A stretch of DNA of 16,634 bases, from NCBI GenBank assembly GCA_043777895.1, contig JAYWHD010000157.1:1-16634 (forward strand), read 5' to 3'. A model generated the notes under the pieces. The model worked only from the letters and a program-made list of their open reading frames with translations. It was not told where the DNA came from and did no database searches. A program made the translations under genes and the position numbers. This document shows, piece after piece, positions 1 through 6,832 of this stretch (within the stretch, counting starts at the first letter, position 1; every line of letters begins with the position of its first letter). Source of the stretch: JBDLSY01 sp043777895 (GTDB lineage Bacteria > Pseudomonadota > Gammaproteobacteria > Burkholderiales > Burkholderiaceae_C).

Positions 1-1187
1 CCACGCACAATAGAATCATCAACCAAAATAATACGCTTACCTGCGATATTGTCCGCTAAAGCAGTAAACTTTAACTTGACTCCTAGTTTGCGTAAAGCAT
101 CATCAGGCTGAATAAATGTACGGCCAATGTAACGGTTTTTAGTTAAACCTTCAACATAAGGAATACCGCTAGCTTGGGCTAATCCTAAAGCACACGGCAC
201 GGCGGAATCTGGCACACCCACTACTACATCAGCTTCAACAGGGGCTTGTTCCCATAACTTTCGTCCCATTTCCTGCCTAACGGTATTCACACTCCGTGCT
301 TCTATTGTGCTATCAGGGCGGGCAAAGTAAACATATTCAAAGACGCACAATGCTTTGGGTTTATCAGCAACCCCTGCTTGTAATACAGTTACGCCCGAAT
401 TATCAATCCGTATAATCTCTCCTGCCTGAATATCGCGTACAAAAGTAGCTCCCACAGGTTGCAAAGCACATGATTCACTTGAGACTACGTGCATCATCCG
501 CCCCTGTTCATCTGTAGAAACGCCTAGACATAAAGGACGCAATCCCAAGGCATCACGCGTGGCATAAATAGCATTCGCTGTTAATACCAATAAACTATAC
601 GCACCTTGAGCCACTGTTTGTAGATGTTTTAAACGCGTTAATACTGGGTCTACGGCTAGTCTGTTTAAATCGGTTGCATTAGACACGTTACCTGTAACTA
701 CGGGTAAAGGCATCGCTAATAACAAGGTTAATAACTCGCTATCGGTAGTAGTGACTAAACCCACACCACGCATCAATAAATCTTGTCGTAATTGAGCAGC
801 ATTGGTAATATTACCGTTATGAGCAACTGCCAGCATACCATCTAAAGTATCAATCACATGCGGGGCTGCATTACGTGGGCTTGAATCACCTGTTGTTGAA
901 TAGCGATTATGGCCTATTGCCATATAACCTGGTAACTCACGCAATACGTTCTCATTATAAATTTGTGAAACCAAACCCATCGCTTTATGATAATGTACTG
1001 TGTTGTCTGATATATCACCCGCACTGGCAATACCACTACTTTCTTGCCCTCGGTGTTGCAAAGCATACAAACCAAAATAAGCTTTACGAGCTGCTTGATA
1101 GCCTACTGAATGCACGCCGATAATGCCACATTCGTCTTTGGGACAATCTAAGGTATCTATAGTATTTAAATAGTTTAAATCAGTCAT
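1..1187 (-). CDS. purF: Amidophosphoribosyltransferase, 3' end beyond window edge
   Basis: Catalyses the first committed step of purine synthesis, making phosphoribosylamine from PRPP and glutamine in the cytoplasm. I translated the minus strand from the ATG at 1187; about 395 residues are open to the window edge. Visible are an N-terminal nucleophile amidotransferase domain (DECGIIGV with Cys20, QHRGQ at 44-48, HNRYSTTG at 93-100, AHNGN at 122-126) and the start of the phosphoribosyltransferase domain (FEYVYFARPDS, NRYIGRTFIQP, and the PRPP loop VDDSIVRG at 389-396). Nineteen residues precede the catalytic Cys, so a cleaved propeptide is likely. SESCA carries Cys240 where E. coli PurF has Val (SESVA). 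Both traits fit the Bacillus/cyanobacterial class that binds a 4Fe-4S cluster, not the enterobacterial class that begins MCGIVG. It follows purC on the same strand after a 167-bp AT-rich gap. No clear Shine-Dalgarno sequence is seen. The gene identity is certain; iron-sulfur binding is inferred, because the other ligand cysteines lie outside the window. Confidence 0.96.
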   Translation of the reverse strand, partial: MTDLNYLNTIDTLDCPKDECGIIGVHSVGYQAARKAYFGLYALQHRGQESSGIASAGDISDNTVHYHKAMGLVSQIYNENVLRELPGYMAIGHNRYSTTGDSSPRNAAPHVIDTLDGMLAVAHNGNITNAAQLRQDLLMRGVGLVTTTDSELLTLLLAMPLPVVTGNVSNATDLNRLAVDPVLTRLKHLQTVAQGAYSLLVLTANAIYATRDALGLRPLCLGVSTDEQGRMMHVVSSESCALQPVGATFVRDIQAGEIIRIDNSGVTVLQAGVADKPKALCVFEYVYFARPDSTIEARSVNTVRQEMGRKLWEQAPVEADVVVGVPDSAVPCALGLAQASGIPYVEGLTKNRYIGRTFIQPDDALRKLGVKLKFTALADNIAGKRIILVDDSIVR

Positions 1188-1354
1188 AGTTTTATCTTGA
1201 AGTAGGCATAAAAAAAGTAAAAATGTATTTATTGAACAATATATTTATTAAACAATGTATTTACTAAAAAATATCTTGAGTAACATATTAAATAATATAC
1301 TTATTAAATAATCTATAAAAAATATAAAAATATAAAAATAAAGCTAAATATTAC
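1188..1354. repeat. AT-rich purC-purF gap with 16-bp tandem repeat
   Basis: Positions 1226-1273 hold three degenerate 16-base units (TATTTATTGAACAATA and two variants). An A/T-rich tract with about 8-base periodicity follows near 1318-1342. No coding potential, hairpin terminator or riboswitch-like fold is evident. purC and purF could still be cotranscribed across it. Confidence 0.6.
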
Positions 1355-2335
1355 TTAGCCAGAATACTGCTTATTTAAAGCTTGTACCTGTGCGTGAATA
1401 GTAGCCAAGTTATTGTCTACTGGCTTGGTGGCATGTTTAGTCAATGAATCCACTACAAACGCATAGCTATTTTGCAAAATATTTATAATGTCTGTGTCTA
1501 AAACAGGTATTTCGCCCTCACCACGATAGCCTTTAGAAGCCAACCATAACCGTAGCTGCTCTTTATCATAACTGTGTGGGGCATTAGCATTGACTTGATA
1601 GCTTGCTTTACTCCAATAACGGCTGGAGTCGGGCGTGTGTACCTCGTCGATCAAAGCTAATTGCCCATCAATGATGCCAAACTCATACTTAGTATCTACT
1701 AAAATCAAGCCTGCAGCATCAGCTAATGACTGCCCTTTAGCAAACAATGCTAAAGCAACCGCTTGTATTTGTTGCCATAACTCAAGCGACACCAATCCAT
1801 TATTAACAATGGCATCACCACTAATCGGTTCGTCATGCCCGCCTAAGTTAGCCTTTGTTGTAGGCGTAATCACGGGTTCAAGCAACTTATCATTTTTCTT
1901 TAAACCTTCGGGCAAAGCAACACCGTAGGCGTGCCGTTGTCCTTGCTCATACAAAGTCCATAAAGAAGTACTCGTTGAACCTGTAATATATCCACGTACA
2001 ACCACTTCAATCGGCACAGTTTTTGCTTGACGAACGCACATTATATTGGGGTGGGGTAGCGTTAAAAAATGATTAGGTACAATTTCATTTAACTGTTCAA
2101 ACCACCAAGCTGACAAGCGATTAAGCATAGCCCCTTTACCAGGCACTACACCAATCACTCGATCAAATGCAGATATTCTATCGGTAGTAACAATCGCACG
2201 GTGCAAAGACTGATTGCCTAAAGTATAAGAATCACGCACCTTGCCTGCAATAGGCGAACCTACTGTTGCAATTTCCCCTATTTGGTTCAGTGTTGTTGTT
2301 ACAACAGGTTTAGATGTGTTTACGCCCAAGGTCAT
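1355..2335 (-). CDS. purC: Phosphoribosylaminoimidazole-succinocarboxamide (SAICAR) synthase
   Basis: Joins aspartate to CAIR using ATP, a middle step of de novo purine synthesis. It is a soluble cytoplasmic enzyme of 326 residues. Family motifs in order are GKVRD (31-35, nucleotide-binding strand), TTDRISAFD (50-58), EVVVRGYITGS (110-120), PVITPTTKA (154-162), ILVDTKYEFG (211-220) and DEVHTPDSSRYW (230-241). The order and spacing fit the long, roughly 300-residue form rather than the 237-residue E. coli form. The TSTSLWTLYEQG stretch after the GS also differs from what I recall of Burkholderia PurC. The first 20 or so residues look poorly conserved, so an inner start is possible, but no better Met precedes GKVRD. 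AGGA lies about 10 bases before the ATG. It is followed by purF and preceded, after 83 bp, by a putative lipoprotein gene. Confidence 0.96.
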   Translation of the reverse strand: MTLGVNTSKPVVTTTLNQIGEIATVGSPIAGKVRDSYTLGNQSLHRAIVTTDRISAFDRVIGVVPGKGAMLNRLSAWWFEQLNEIVPNHFLTLPHPNIMCVRQAKTVPIEVVVRGYITGSTSTSLWTLYEQGQRHAYGVALPEGLKKNDKLLEPVITPTTKANLGGHDEPISGDAIVNNGLVSLELWQQIQAVALALFAKGQSLADAAGLILVDTKYEFGIIDGQLALIDEVHTPDSSRYWSKASYQVNANAPHSYDKEQLRLWLASKGYRGEGEIPVLDTDIINILQNSYAFVVDSLTKHATKPVDNNLATIHAQVQALNKQYSG

Positions 2336-2418
2336 ACAGTGTAAGTCCTATATTTTAGAAAAAATGTTGTAAAACCGTTATTGTAGCCTACAGTTATTTA
2401 TGCAGACTTGATGAAAGG

Positions 2419-2940
2419 CTAAGGCGAAGTAAACTGCATACTAGAAATAAACATATTGGCTATATCAAGCGGTAAATCATCTGCTTGACCGATTGCTAAC
2501 ACCTGATAGGCAGCATTTTTTGTCCATATAAAGCGTGCTATCGCAATATAAGGCTTATTTTTAATAAAAAATGGGGCATAACTAACTTCAAATGCCCCTA
2601 ATGTATTGGGTATTTTTAGTGTCTTACGCGAAGCTGATGAGCTAATTTTGCTAGAAAAACTATCTGATAAAGATTCAGCAATAACCCGAGCAACCGATTC
2701 ATTAGCAGCAGGAATATGCCCTAATGCCCATTGTGCAGTGTCTTTTTGGACGGCGATTAAGGTTAATATACCTTGCTGACCTGCTATTTTCAAAGTTTTT
2801 TGAGCATTGACTGGTATACCTGGAAATAAAATATTGTAGCGGTCTCCATGAGTCAAAAAAGGTGTCGTACGCCAATTAAAAACAGGTGAACAGGACGATT
2901 GAAGCAAACACAGGCACACTAAGATAATTCTAAATAGCAT
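2419..2940 (-). CDS. Putative small lipoprotein of unknown function
   Basis: I do not recognise this 173-residue protein. Its N-terminus (MLFRIILVCLCLLQSSC) is a short positively charged and hydrophobic signal ending in a possible lipobox with Cys17. The -3 residue is Gln rather than the usual Leu, so lipidation is likely but not certain. The rest is a compact domain with alternating beta-like segments (GILTLIAV, FEVSYAPFFI, YIAIARFIWT, YQVLAIG) and no other Cys, so it is not an obvious DsbA substrate. It ends with an ISSMQF segment. The gene lies between dsbA and purC on the same strand, so it may be expressed with the envelope genes upstream. No Shine-Dalgarno sequence is visible. Likely location is the inner or outer membrane facing the periplasm. 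Confidence 0.8.
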   Translation of the reverse strand: MLFRIILVCLCLLQSSCSPVFNWRTTPFLTHGDRYNILFPGIPVNAQKTLKIAGQQGILTLIAVQKDTAQWALGHIPAANESVARVIAESLSDSFSSKISSSASRKTLKIPNTLGAFEVSYAPFFIKNKPYIAIARFIWTKNAAYQVLAIGQADDLPLDIANMFISSMQFTSP

Positions 2941-3010
2941 TTTAAAAATGATTGACTAATAATTGAGCTTAGAATGATTCACCTTACTTTGAGTAAAGCA
3001 AATCATTTGT

Positions 3011-3087
3011 GTTTAATATTTAATATTTAATATTTAATATTTAATGTTTAATGTTTAATGTTTAAAATTTAATATTTGATATTTGAT
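3011..3087. repeat. Heptanucleotide tandem repeat, 11 units
   Basis: Eleven consecutive 7-base units fit RTTTRAT (GTTTAAT, ATTTAAT and ATTTGAT variants). They fill most of the 151-bp gap between the dsbA stop codon and the lipoprotein gene. The units are arranged in blocks of identical variants, which suggests recent slippage or unequal exchange. The tract starts about 70 bp upstream of the lipoprotein gene's start. Confidence 0.9.
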
Positions 3088-3091
3088 ATTA

Positions 3092-3838
3092 CTATTTTGA
3101 GATAGTTTTTAATTCAGGTTTTTTTATAGCTTGTTTGACTGTTGCCGTTGCAGCAGCCATAGTCATTGAGCTATTTTTTTTACGGGTTATTTGAATTAAA
3201 TAGTCTAAAGTATTAAAAAATCCTGATTCACTCCTTGCAATACTAGGTGAAGTTATATACTGGCCATCAATGCCAAAGTGTGGAACACCGTCTACTTTGT
3301 AAGCTACCTGTAATTGTGCGGCAGCAGCTTGTTTACGCGCCATTGTAAAACGGTCATCAAATATAGCAGTAAATTTTTTCATATCTAAATTACGTGATTG
3401 AGCCCACGCTAGCACCTCTTCACGCGTTGCCATTTTTTTACGTTTAGCGTGAATTTCCGTAAATACTGAAGCATTTTGTGTCGCATTCAAGCCCAGAGCC
3501 TCTAAAGTCAAAAATAAGCGTTGATGTATATTTGTATGCTCACCAAAATTAATATGCACACGTTTAAAAGATACATCAGCAGGTATTTTTTTCAACCACA
3601 CTTCTAAAACAGGGTCTAAAGTGTTACAGTGCCCACAACCAAACCAAAAAAACTCAATCACTTCAATTTTCTTATCACCTGATGCAGTCGCAACCCGTGT
3701 TTCTAGTTTACGGTACTGACCTTCTGGAGGCGGTGAAGCCTGCACTGAAAGGCTATTAATCATTAGTAATGTCGCTAAAACAAGGTTAGCCATACTTACG
3801 CTAAAACCCATAAAAGAACGTCTTTTCAAATTAGTCAT
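3092..3838 (-). CDS. dsbA: Periplasmic thiol:disulfide interchange protein, DsbA type
   Basis: Introduces disulfide bonds into exported proteins. The 248-residue precursor has a signal peptide with a hydrophobic core at about 11-30 and probable cleavage after SVQA (34). The thioredoxin-fold active site is FFWFGCGHC (63-71), and the cis-proline loop is VDGVPHFGIDGQY (182-194, Pro186). A helical insertion between them (ALGLNATQNASVFTEIH and onward) is typical of DsbA. The CXXC dipeptide is Gly-His rather than the Pro-His of E. coli DsbA; Gly-His is the dipeptide of protein disulfide isomerase. After the fold ends near 220, a 26-residue tail rich in Ala, Thr and Lys follows and looks disordered. 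Gene order argS, SPOR protein, dsbA is one I associate with betaproteobacteria. The start at 3838 gives a proper signal peptide, though no ribosome site is evident. Confidence 0.93.
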   Translation of the reverse strand: MTNLKRRSFMGFSVSMANLVLATLLMINSLSVQASPPPEGQYRKLETRVATASGDKKIEVIEFFWFGCGHCNTLDPVLEVWLKKIPADVSFKRVHINFGEHTNIHQRLFLTLEALGLNATQNASVFTEIHAKRKKMATREEVLAWAQSRNLDMKKFTAIFDDRFTMARKQAAAAQLQVAYKVDGVPHFGIDGQYITSPSIARSESGFFNTLDYLIQITRKKNSSMTMAAATATVKQAIKKPELKTISK

Positions 3839-3851
3839 AATAAGTAAATAA

Positions 3852-3920
3852 TTAAAAGTTAAAAGTTAAAAGTAAGTAAAGTTAAAAGTAAATAAAAATA
3901 AAGAAGAAAATAAAAATAAA
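3852..3920. repeat. Degenerate 7-base tandem repeat upstream of dsbA
   Basis: TTAAAAG repeats about three times perfectly at 3852-3872, then continues in drifting form with GTAAATA and AAATAAA variants to about 3920. It occupies the 135-bp space between the SPOR gene and dsbA, directly upstream of the dsbA start. No promoter or terminator can be picked out with confidence. Confidence 0.7.
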
Positions 3921-3973
3921 TAAGCTTTGAGAAAAAATAATCCGTTTACACACTAATCAGACTAATATTTAAA

Positions 3974-4759
3974 TTATTGTGCTTTGACAAGTTGGGCTTC
4001 CATACCATTCGCTTTGATTGTATTACGTAACCTTTCGGCATCAGCAGACTGTAAGGCTTTAGTCCGTACACGGTATAAAGTTGCCCCTTCTCCTTCACGT
4101 GATAAAATATTTAAAGCAATCCCTTGGTTTTCAGCTTTACTCTGTACTGATTTAGCATCATCAGCACTGGTATAAGCACCGACTTGTACAAAATAGCGTT
4201 CACCTTTATTGGTGCTTGAATCCATACTATTTATCTGCGGTGAAGTTGTTTTTTCGCGTTTTTTCTCTTCATTAATATCTGATTCTTTATTACTTGGTTT
4301 ACGCACAGTTGTTTCTGGAGTGACAAGAGAAGCAATCTTATCTATGCCGTCTTGGTCGGTGACTGCTTCAGCTGAAACAGGTTTAATCACTTTCTCCTCA
4401 ATAACATTGTCTTCTGGCGAACTAACATCAGTAACCGTATGAGGATTTTTTTTAGCTTTATTTTCTTTTTTGATTTTAATTTTATTTTTTACCTCTTGCT
4501 GTTCTTCTCCAGCTGATTCTAGCACAGGCTCAACAACTTCTGCTTTAAAGGGCTTACCATACAAAAAATCATTTGGATCAGGGACTTGCGTACTGTTTTG
4601 TGATGTGTTTATTTTTACAGAAGGATTTTGTGCTCTAGTTTGTATTGGAGCACCGGTATTGGCTAAATACAGTGCCACCAATGATGCAGCAACCAATCCA
4701 AACACTAAACCCACAAGAATTCCTAAAGATGTACCTGGTTGTAAAGATGATTTGCTCAT
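3974..4759 (-). CDS. SPOR-domain inner-membrane protein (FtsN/DedD-like)
   Basis: A 261-residue single-pass membrane protein. A short cytoplasmic N-terminus precedes one transmembrane helix at about 12-33 (GILVGLVFGLVAASLVALYL). A long, low-complexity linker at 35-185 is rich in Lys, Glu, Ser and Thr, including the basic stretch KNKIKIKKENKAKK. A C-terminal SPOR domain follows at about 187-260, recognised by RYFVQVGAYTSADDA and the second half LYRVRTKALQSADAERL. SPOR domains bind denuded glycan strands of septal peptidoglycan, so a role in division or cell-wall remodelling is likely. The architecture is that of FtsN and DedD, but short SPOR proteins are hard to tell apart and I leave the symbol open. 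It lies 85 bp downstream of argS and 135 bp upstream of dsbA. A weak GAG lies before the start. Confidence 0.9.
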   Translation of the reverse strand: MSKSSLQPGTSLGILVGLVFGLVAASLVALYLANTGAPIQTRAQNPSVKINTSQNSTQVPDPNDFLYGKPFKAEVVEPVLESAGEEQQEVKNKIKIKKENKAKKNPHTVTDVSSPEDNVIEEKVIKPVSAEAVTDQDGIDKIASLVTPETTVRKPSNKESDINEEKKREKTTSPQINSMDSSTNKGERYFVQVGAYTSADDAKSVQSKAENQGIALNILSREGEGATLYRVRTKALQSADAERLRNTIKANGMEAQLVKAQ

Positions 4760-4844
4760 AGTAAACTCAAAAAGTCATAAAAAGTGGGTGAATAATTAAA
4801 ATTGGTAAAAAATTAAAACAGTAAAAAATTAGGCTTAGTAAATA

Positions 4845-6542
4845 TTACATTTTTTCAGGAGCTGACATACCTAATAAAGCCAGACCATGTTTAATGACTT
4901 GACGGGTACATCGGTATAAAGCCAGTCGCGCTTCTTTTAAAGCAGTATTGTCTACTAATACTTTTTCGGCATTGTAATAGCTGTGAAAATCTGCGGCACA
5001 GTCTCGTAACCAATGTGCAACAGTATGCGGCGCATTAAACTGTGCTGCTGATGCCAGTATATTTGGGTACTCTGCTAAGCGTTTTAATAAAACTATTTCT
5101 TTAGGTGCTATCAATAGGGCAGTATTTACGGCTTTGGGACTTAAATTAAGTTTAGTCTCATCTATGTGTGCAGCGCTAAATACACTACATATACGTGCAT
5201 GTGCGTATTGAATGTAGTACACAGGATTTTCTTCTGATTTTGCTAGTGCTAAATCAATGTCAAAGGTAAATTCGCTATCTGCTTTGCGACTGACTAAAAA
5301 ATAACGTACTGCATCACGCCCTACCCAATCAATTAAATCACGCATAGTTACATAACTGCCTGCCCGTTTGCTGATTTTAACTTCAATACCGCCACGCAAT
5401 ACTTTAACCATACTGTGTAAAACATAATCGGGATAGATTTTTGGAATACCTATATTTAAAGCCTGCAAACCCGCCCTAACCCGTGCAATAGTGCCATGGT
5501 GATCAGTGCCTTGTATATTAATTGCTTTAGTAAAACCACGTGTCCATTTTTGAACGTGATAAGCGACATCAGGCACAAAGTAGGTATAACCGCCGTTATC
5601 ACTGTGTTCTGAATTTGATTTACGCATGACTCGGTCTTTATCATCGCCATAATCAGTACTGCGTAACCACAATGCCCCTTGCTCTTGATATGTTTTACCT
5701 GATGCAATTAAAGCATCAACAGTATTGCGAACATGGCCTTCAGTATATAGACTAGATTCTAAGTAAAACACATCAAAGGTTAAACCTAAGGCCTGTAAGT
5801 CTAAATTTTGTTCTTGACGTAAATAAGCAACAGCAAAATGACGAATAGCATTCAAATCATTTAAATCATAATGAGCAGCCAAATAGTCATTCGCTATATC
5901 AGCAATATAGTCACCGCGATAACCATTTTCTGGCCAATTTAAATTAGGACTGCCATCAGCCAATATTGGAGTGATACCTTGACACTGTAACTGTACGCTT
6001 AATGCTAAATTTGCAATTTGATTGCCCGCATCGTTGTAATAAAACTCACGTGTGACTACTGCACCTTGTGTAGTCAGCAAATTACAAATTGCATCGCCTA
6101 AAGCAGCTTGTCGCGTATGTCCAACGTGCAAAGGCCCGGTGGGATTAGCAGATACAAACTCTACCACTATCGCTTGATTAATATAGGCTGTTCCTGTGCC
6201 ATACGCAGGATTTTCTAAAATATCCAACACAATGCCTTGGTGTAAGGCTAACGATAGCCGTATATTAATAAAGCCTGGTCCAGCTATTTCAACCCCCTCC
6301 AATAATGGGGCAATGGTTAAATCAGCTAATAAAGCTGTTTTTAGTTGTTCTGCAATTGACCGAGGTGCTTGCTTAAGTAATTTAGCGAATACTAAAGCAG
6401 CTGTACACGCTATATCACCGTGATTAGGGTCTTTGGGATACTCCAAAACAGGGGCAGGTAAAGAATCAGGGTAGTTAGCCGCTAAAGCAATGGTTTGCAA
6501 AGCACGAGTAAAAGCGGATTGAATAAGTTCAGTATGTAACAT
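4845..6542 (-). CDS. argS: Arginine--tRNA ligase
   Basis: Charges tRNA-Arg in the cytoplasm; class I synthetase of 565 residues, a normal length for bacterial ArgRS. The N-terminal tRNA D-loop recognition domain is seen at 1-110 (HGDIACTAALVFAK, GPGFINI). The catalytic Rossmann fold carries the HIGH-type motif FVSANPTGPLHVGH (129-142) and the KMSKS-like loop EVKISKRAG (387-395). QGTDHHGTIARV (344-355) and YIQYAHARICSV in the C-terminal half are also typical. The C-terminal anticodon-binding DALR domain ends in LLGMSAPEKM. It starts a minus-strand run followed by the SPOR protein and dsbA. It is divergent from dnaE, with 290 bp of AT-rich sequence between. No Shine-Dalgarno is obvious at the ATG. 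Confidence 0.98.
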   Translation of the reverse strand: MLHTELIQSAFTRALQTIALAANYPDSLPAPVLEYPKDPNHGDIACTAALVFAKLLKQAPRSIAEQLKTALLADLTIAPLLEGVEIAGPGFINIRLSLALHQGIVLDILENPAYGTGTAYINQAIVVEFVSANPTGPLHVGHTRQAALGDAICNLLTTQGAVVTREFYYNDAGNQIANLALSVQLQCQGITPILADGSPNLNWPENGYRGDYIADIANDYLAAHYDLNDLNAIRHFAVAYLRQEQNLDLQALGLTFDVFYLESSLYTEGHVRNTVDALIASGKTYQEQGALWLRSTDYGDDKDRVMRKSNSEHSDNGGYTYFVPDVAYHVQKWTRGFTKAINIQGTDHHGTIARVRAGLQALNIGIPKIYPDYVLHSMVKVLRGGIEVKISKRAGSYVTMRDLIDWVGRDAVRYFLVSRKADSEFTFDIDLALAKSEENPVYYIQYAHARICSVFSAAHIDETKLNLSPKAVNTALLIAPKEIVLLKRLAEYPNILASAAQFNAPHTVAHWLRDCAADFHSYYNAEKVLVDNTALKEARLALYRCTRQVIKHGLALLGMSAPEKM

Positions 6543-6727
6543 TTGATTATTTTACAATGTCTGCGGTACAAGTTTATGTCGTTTAGTTTTTTAGTAATTA
6601 TTTATTTACAATTTATATATCTGTGTATGTTTTTGTACACGCTTTTATGTAGGCTTTTACACACGCTTTTTATATATTTTTATATAAGTCTTTGTATATG
6701 TTTTATATTTTAAGTTCTAAGCCTTAA

Positions 6728-6770
6728 ATTTATTATTTATTATTTATTAGATTTATTTATTACATTTATT
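6728..6770. repeat. ATTTATT heptamer repeats in the argS-dnaE gap
   Basis: Three tandem ATTTATT units occupy 6728-6748, and further copies lie at 6751-6757 and 6764-6770. The same heptamer forms the larger array in front of zwf. The rest of the 290-bp divergent gap (about 6600-6700) holds loose, imperfect repeats containing ACACGCTTTT and TATAT tracts, with no gene. Confidence 0.75.
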
Positions 6771-6794
6771 ACCAGTGTACTTGGCGACTACAAT
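6766..6794 (+). promoter_or_regulatory. Possible dnaE promoter
   Basis: TACAAT at 6789-6794 is a five-of-six match to a sigma-70 -10 box, 38 bp before the dnaE ATG. The -35 position at 17-bp spacing (TTATTA) is poor. In sequence this AT-rich such matches arise often, so this is only a candidate. Confidence 0.25.
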
Positions 6795-6832
6795 AGTTTT
6801 TTATTTTTTATTTATTTTTAATTAGTCTTGTT

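Noticed and set aside
875..1123. 82-codon plus-strand frame opposite purF
   Set aside because: The minus strand encodes the conserved PurF N-terminal domain; the antisense product has no known features.
2336..2418. Purine riboswitch or PurR operator upstream of purC
   Set aside because: The 83-bp leader shows no purine-aptamer core and no ACGCAAACG-type operator; only generic AT-rich sequence is seen.
4470..4799. 109-codon plus-strand frame opposite the SPOR gene
   Set aside because: Antisense to a well-supported gene; its Ser/Cys/Thr-rich sequence is the complement of the low-complexity linker.
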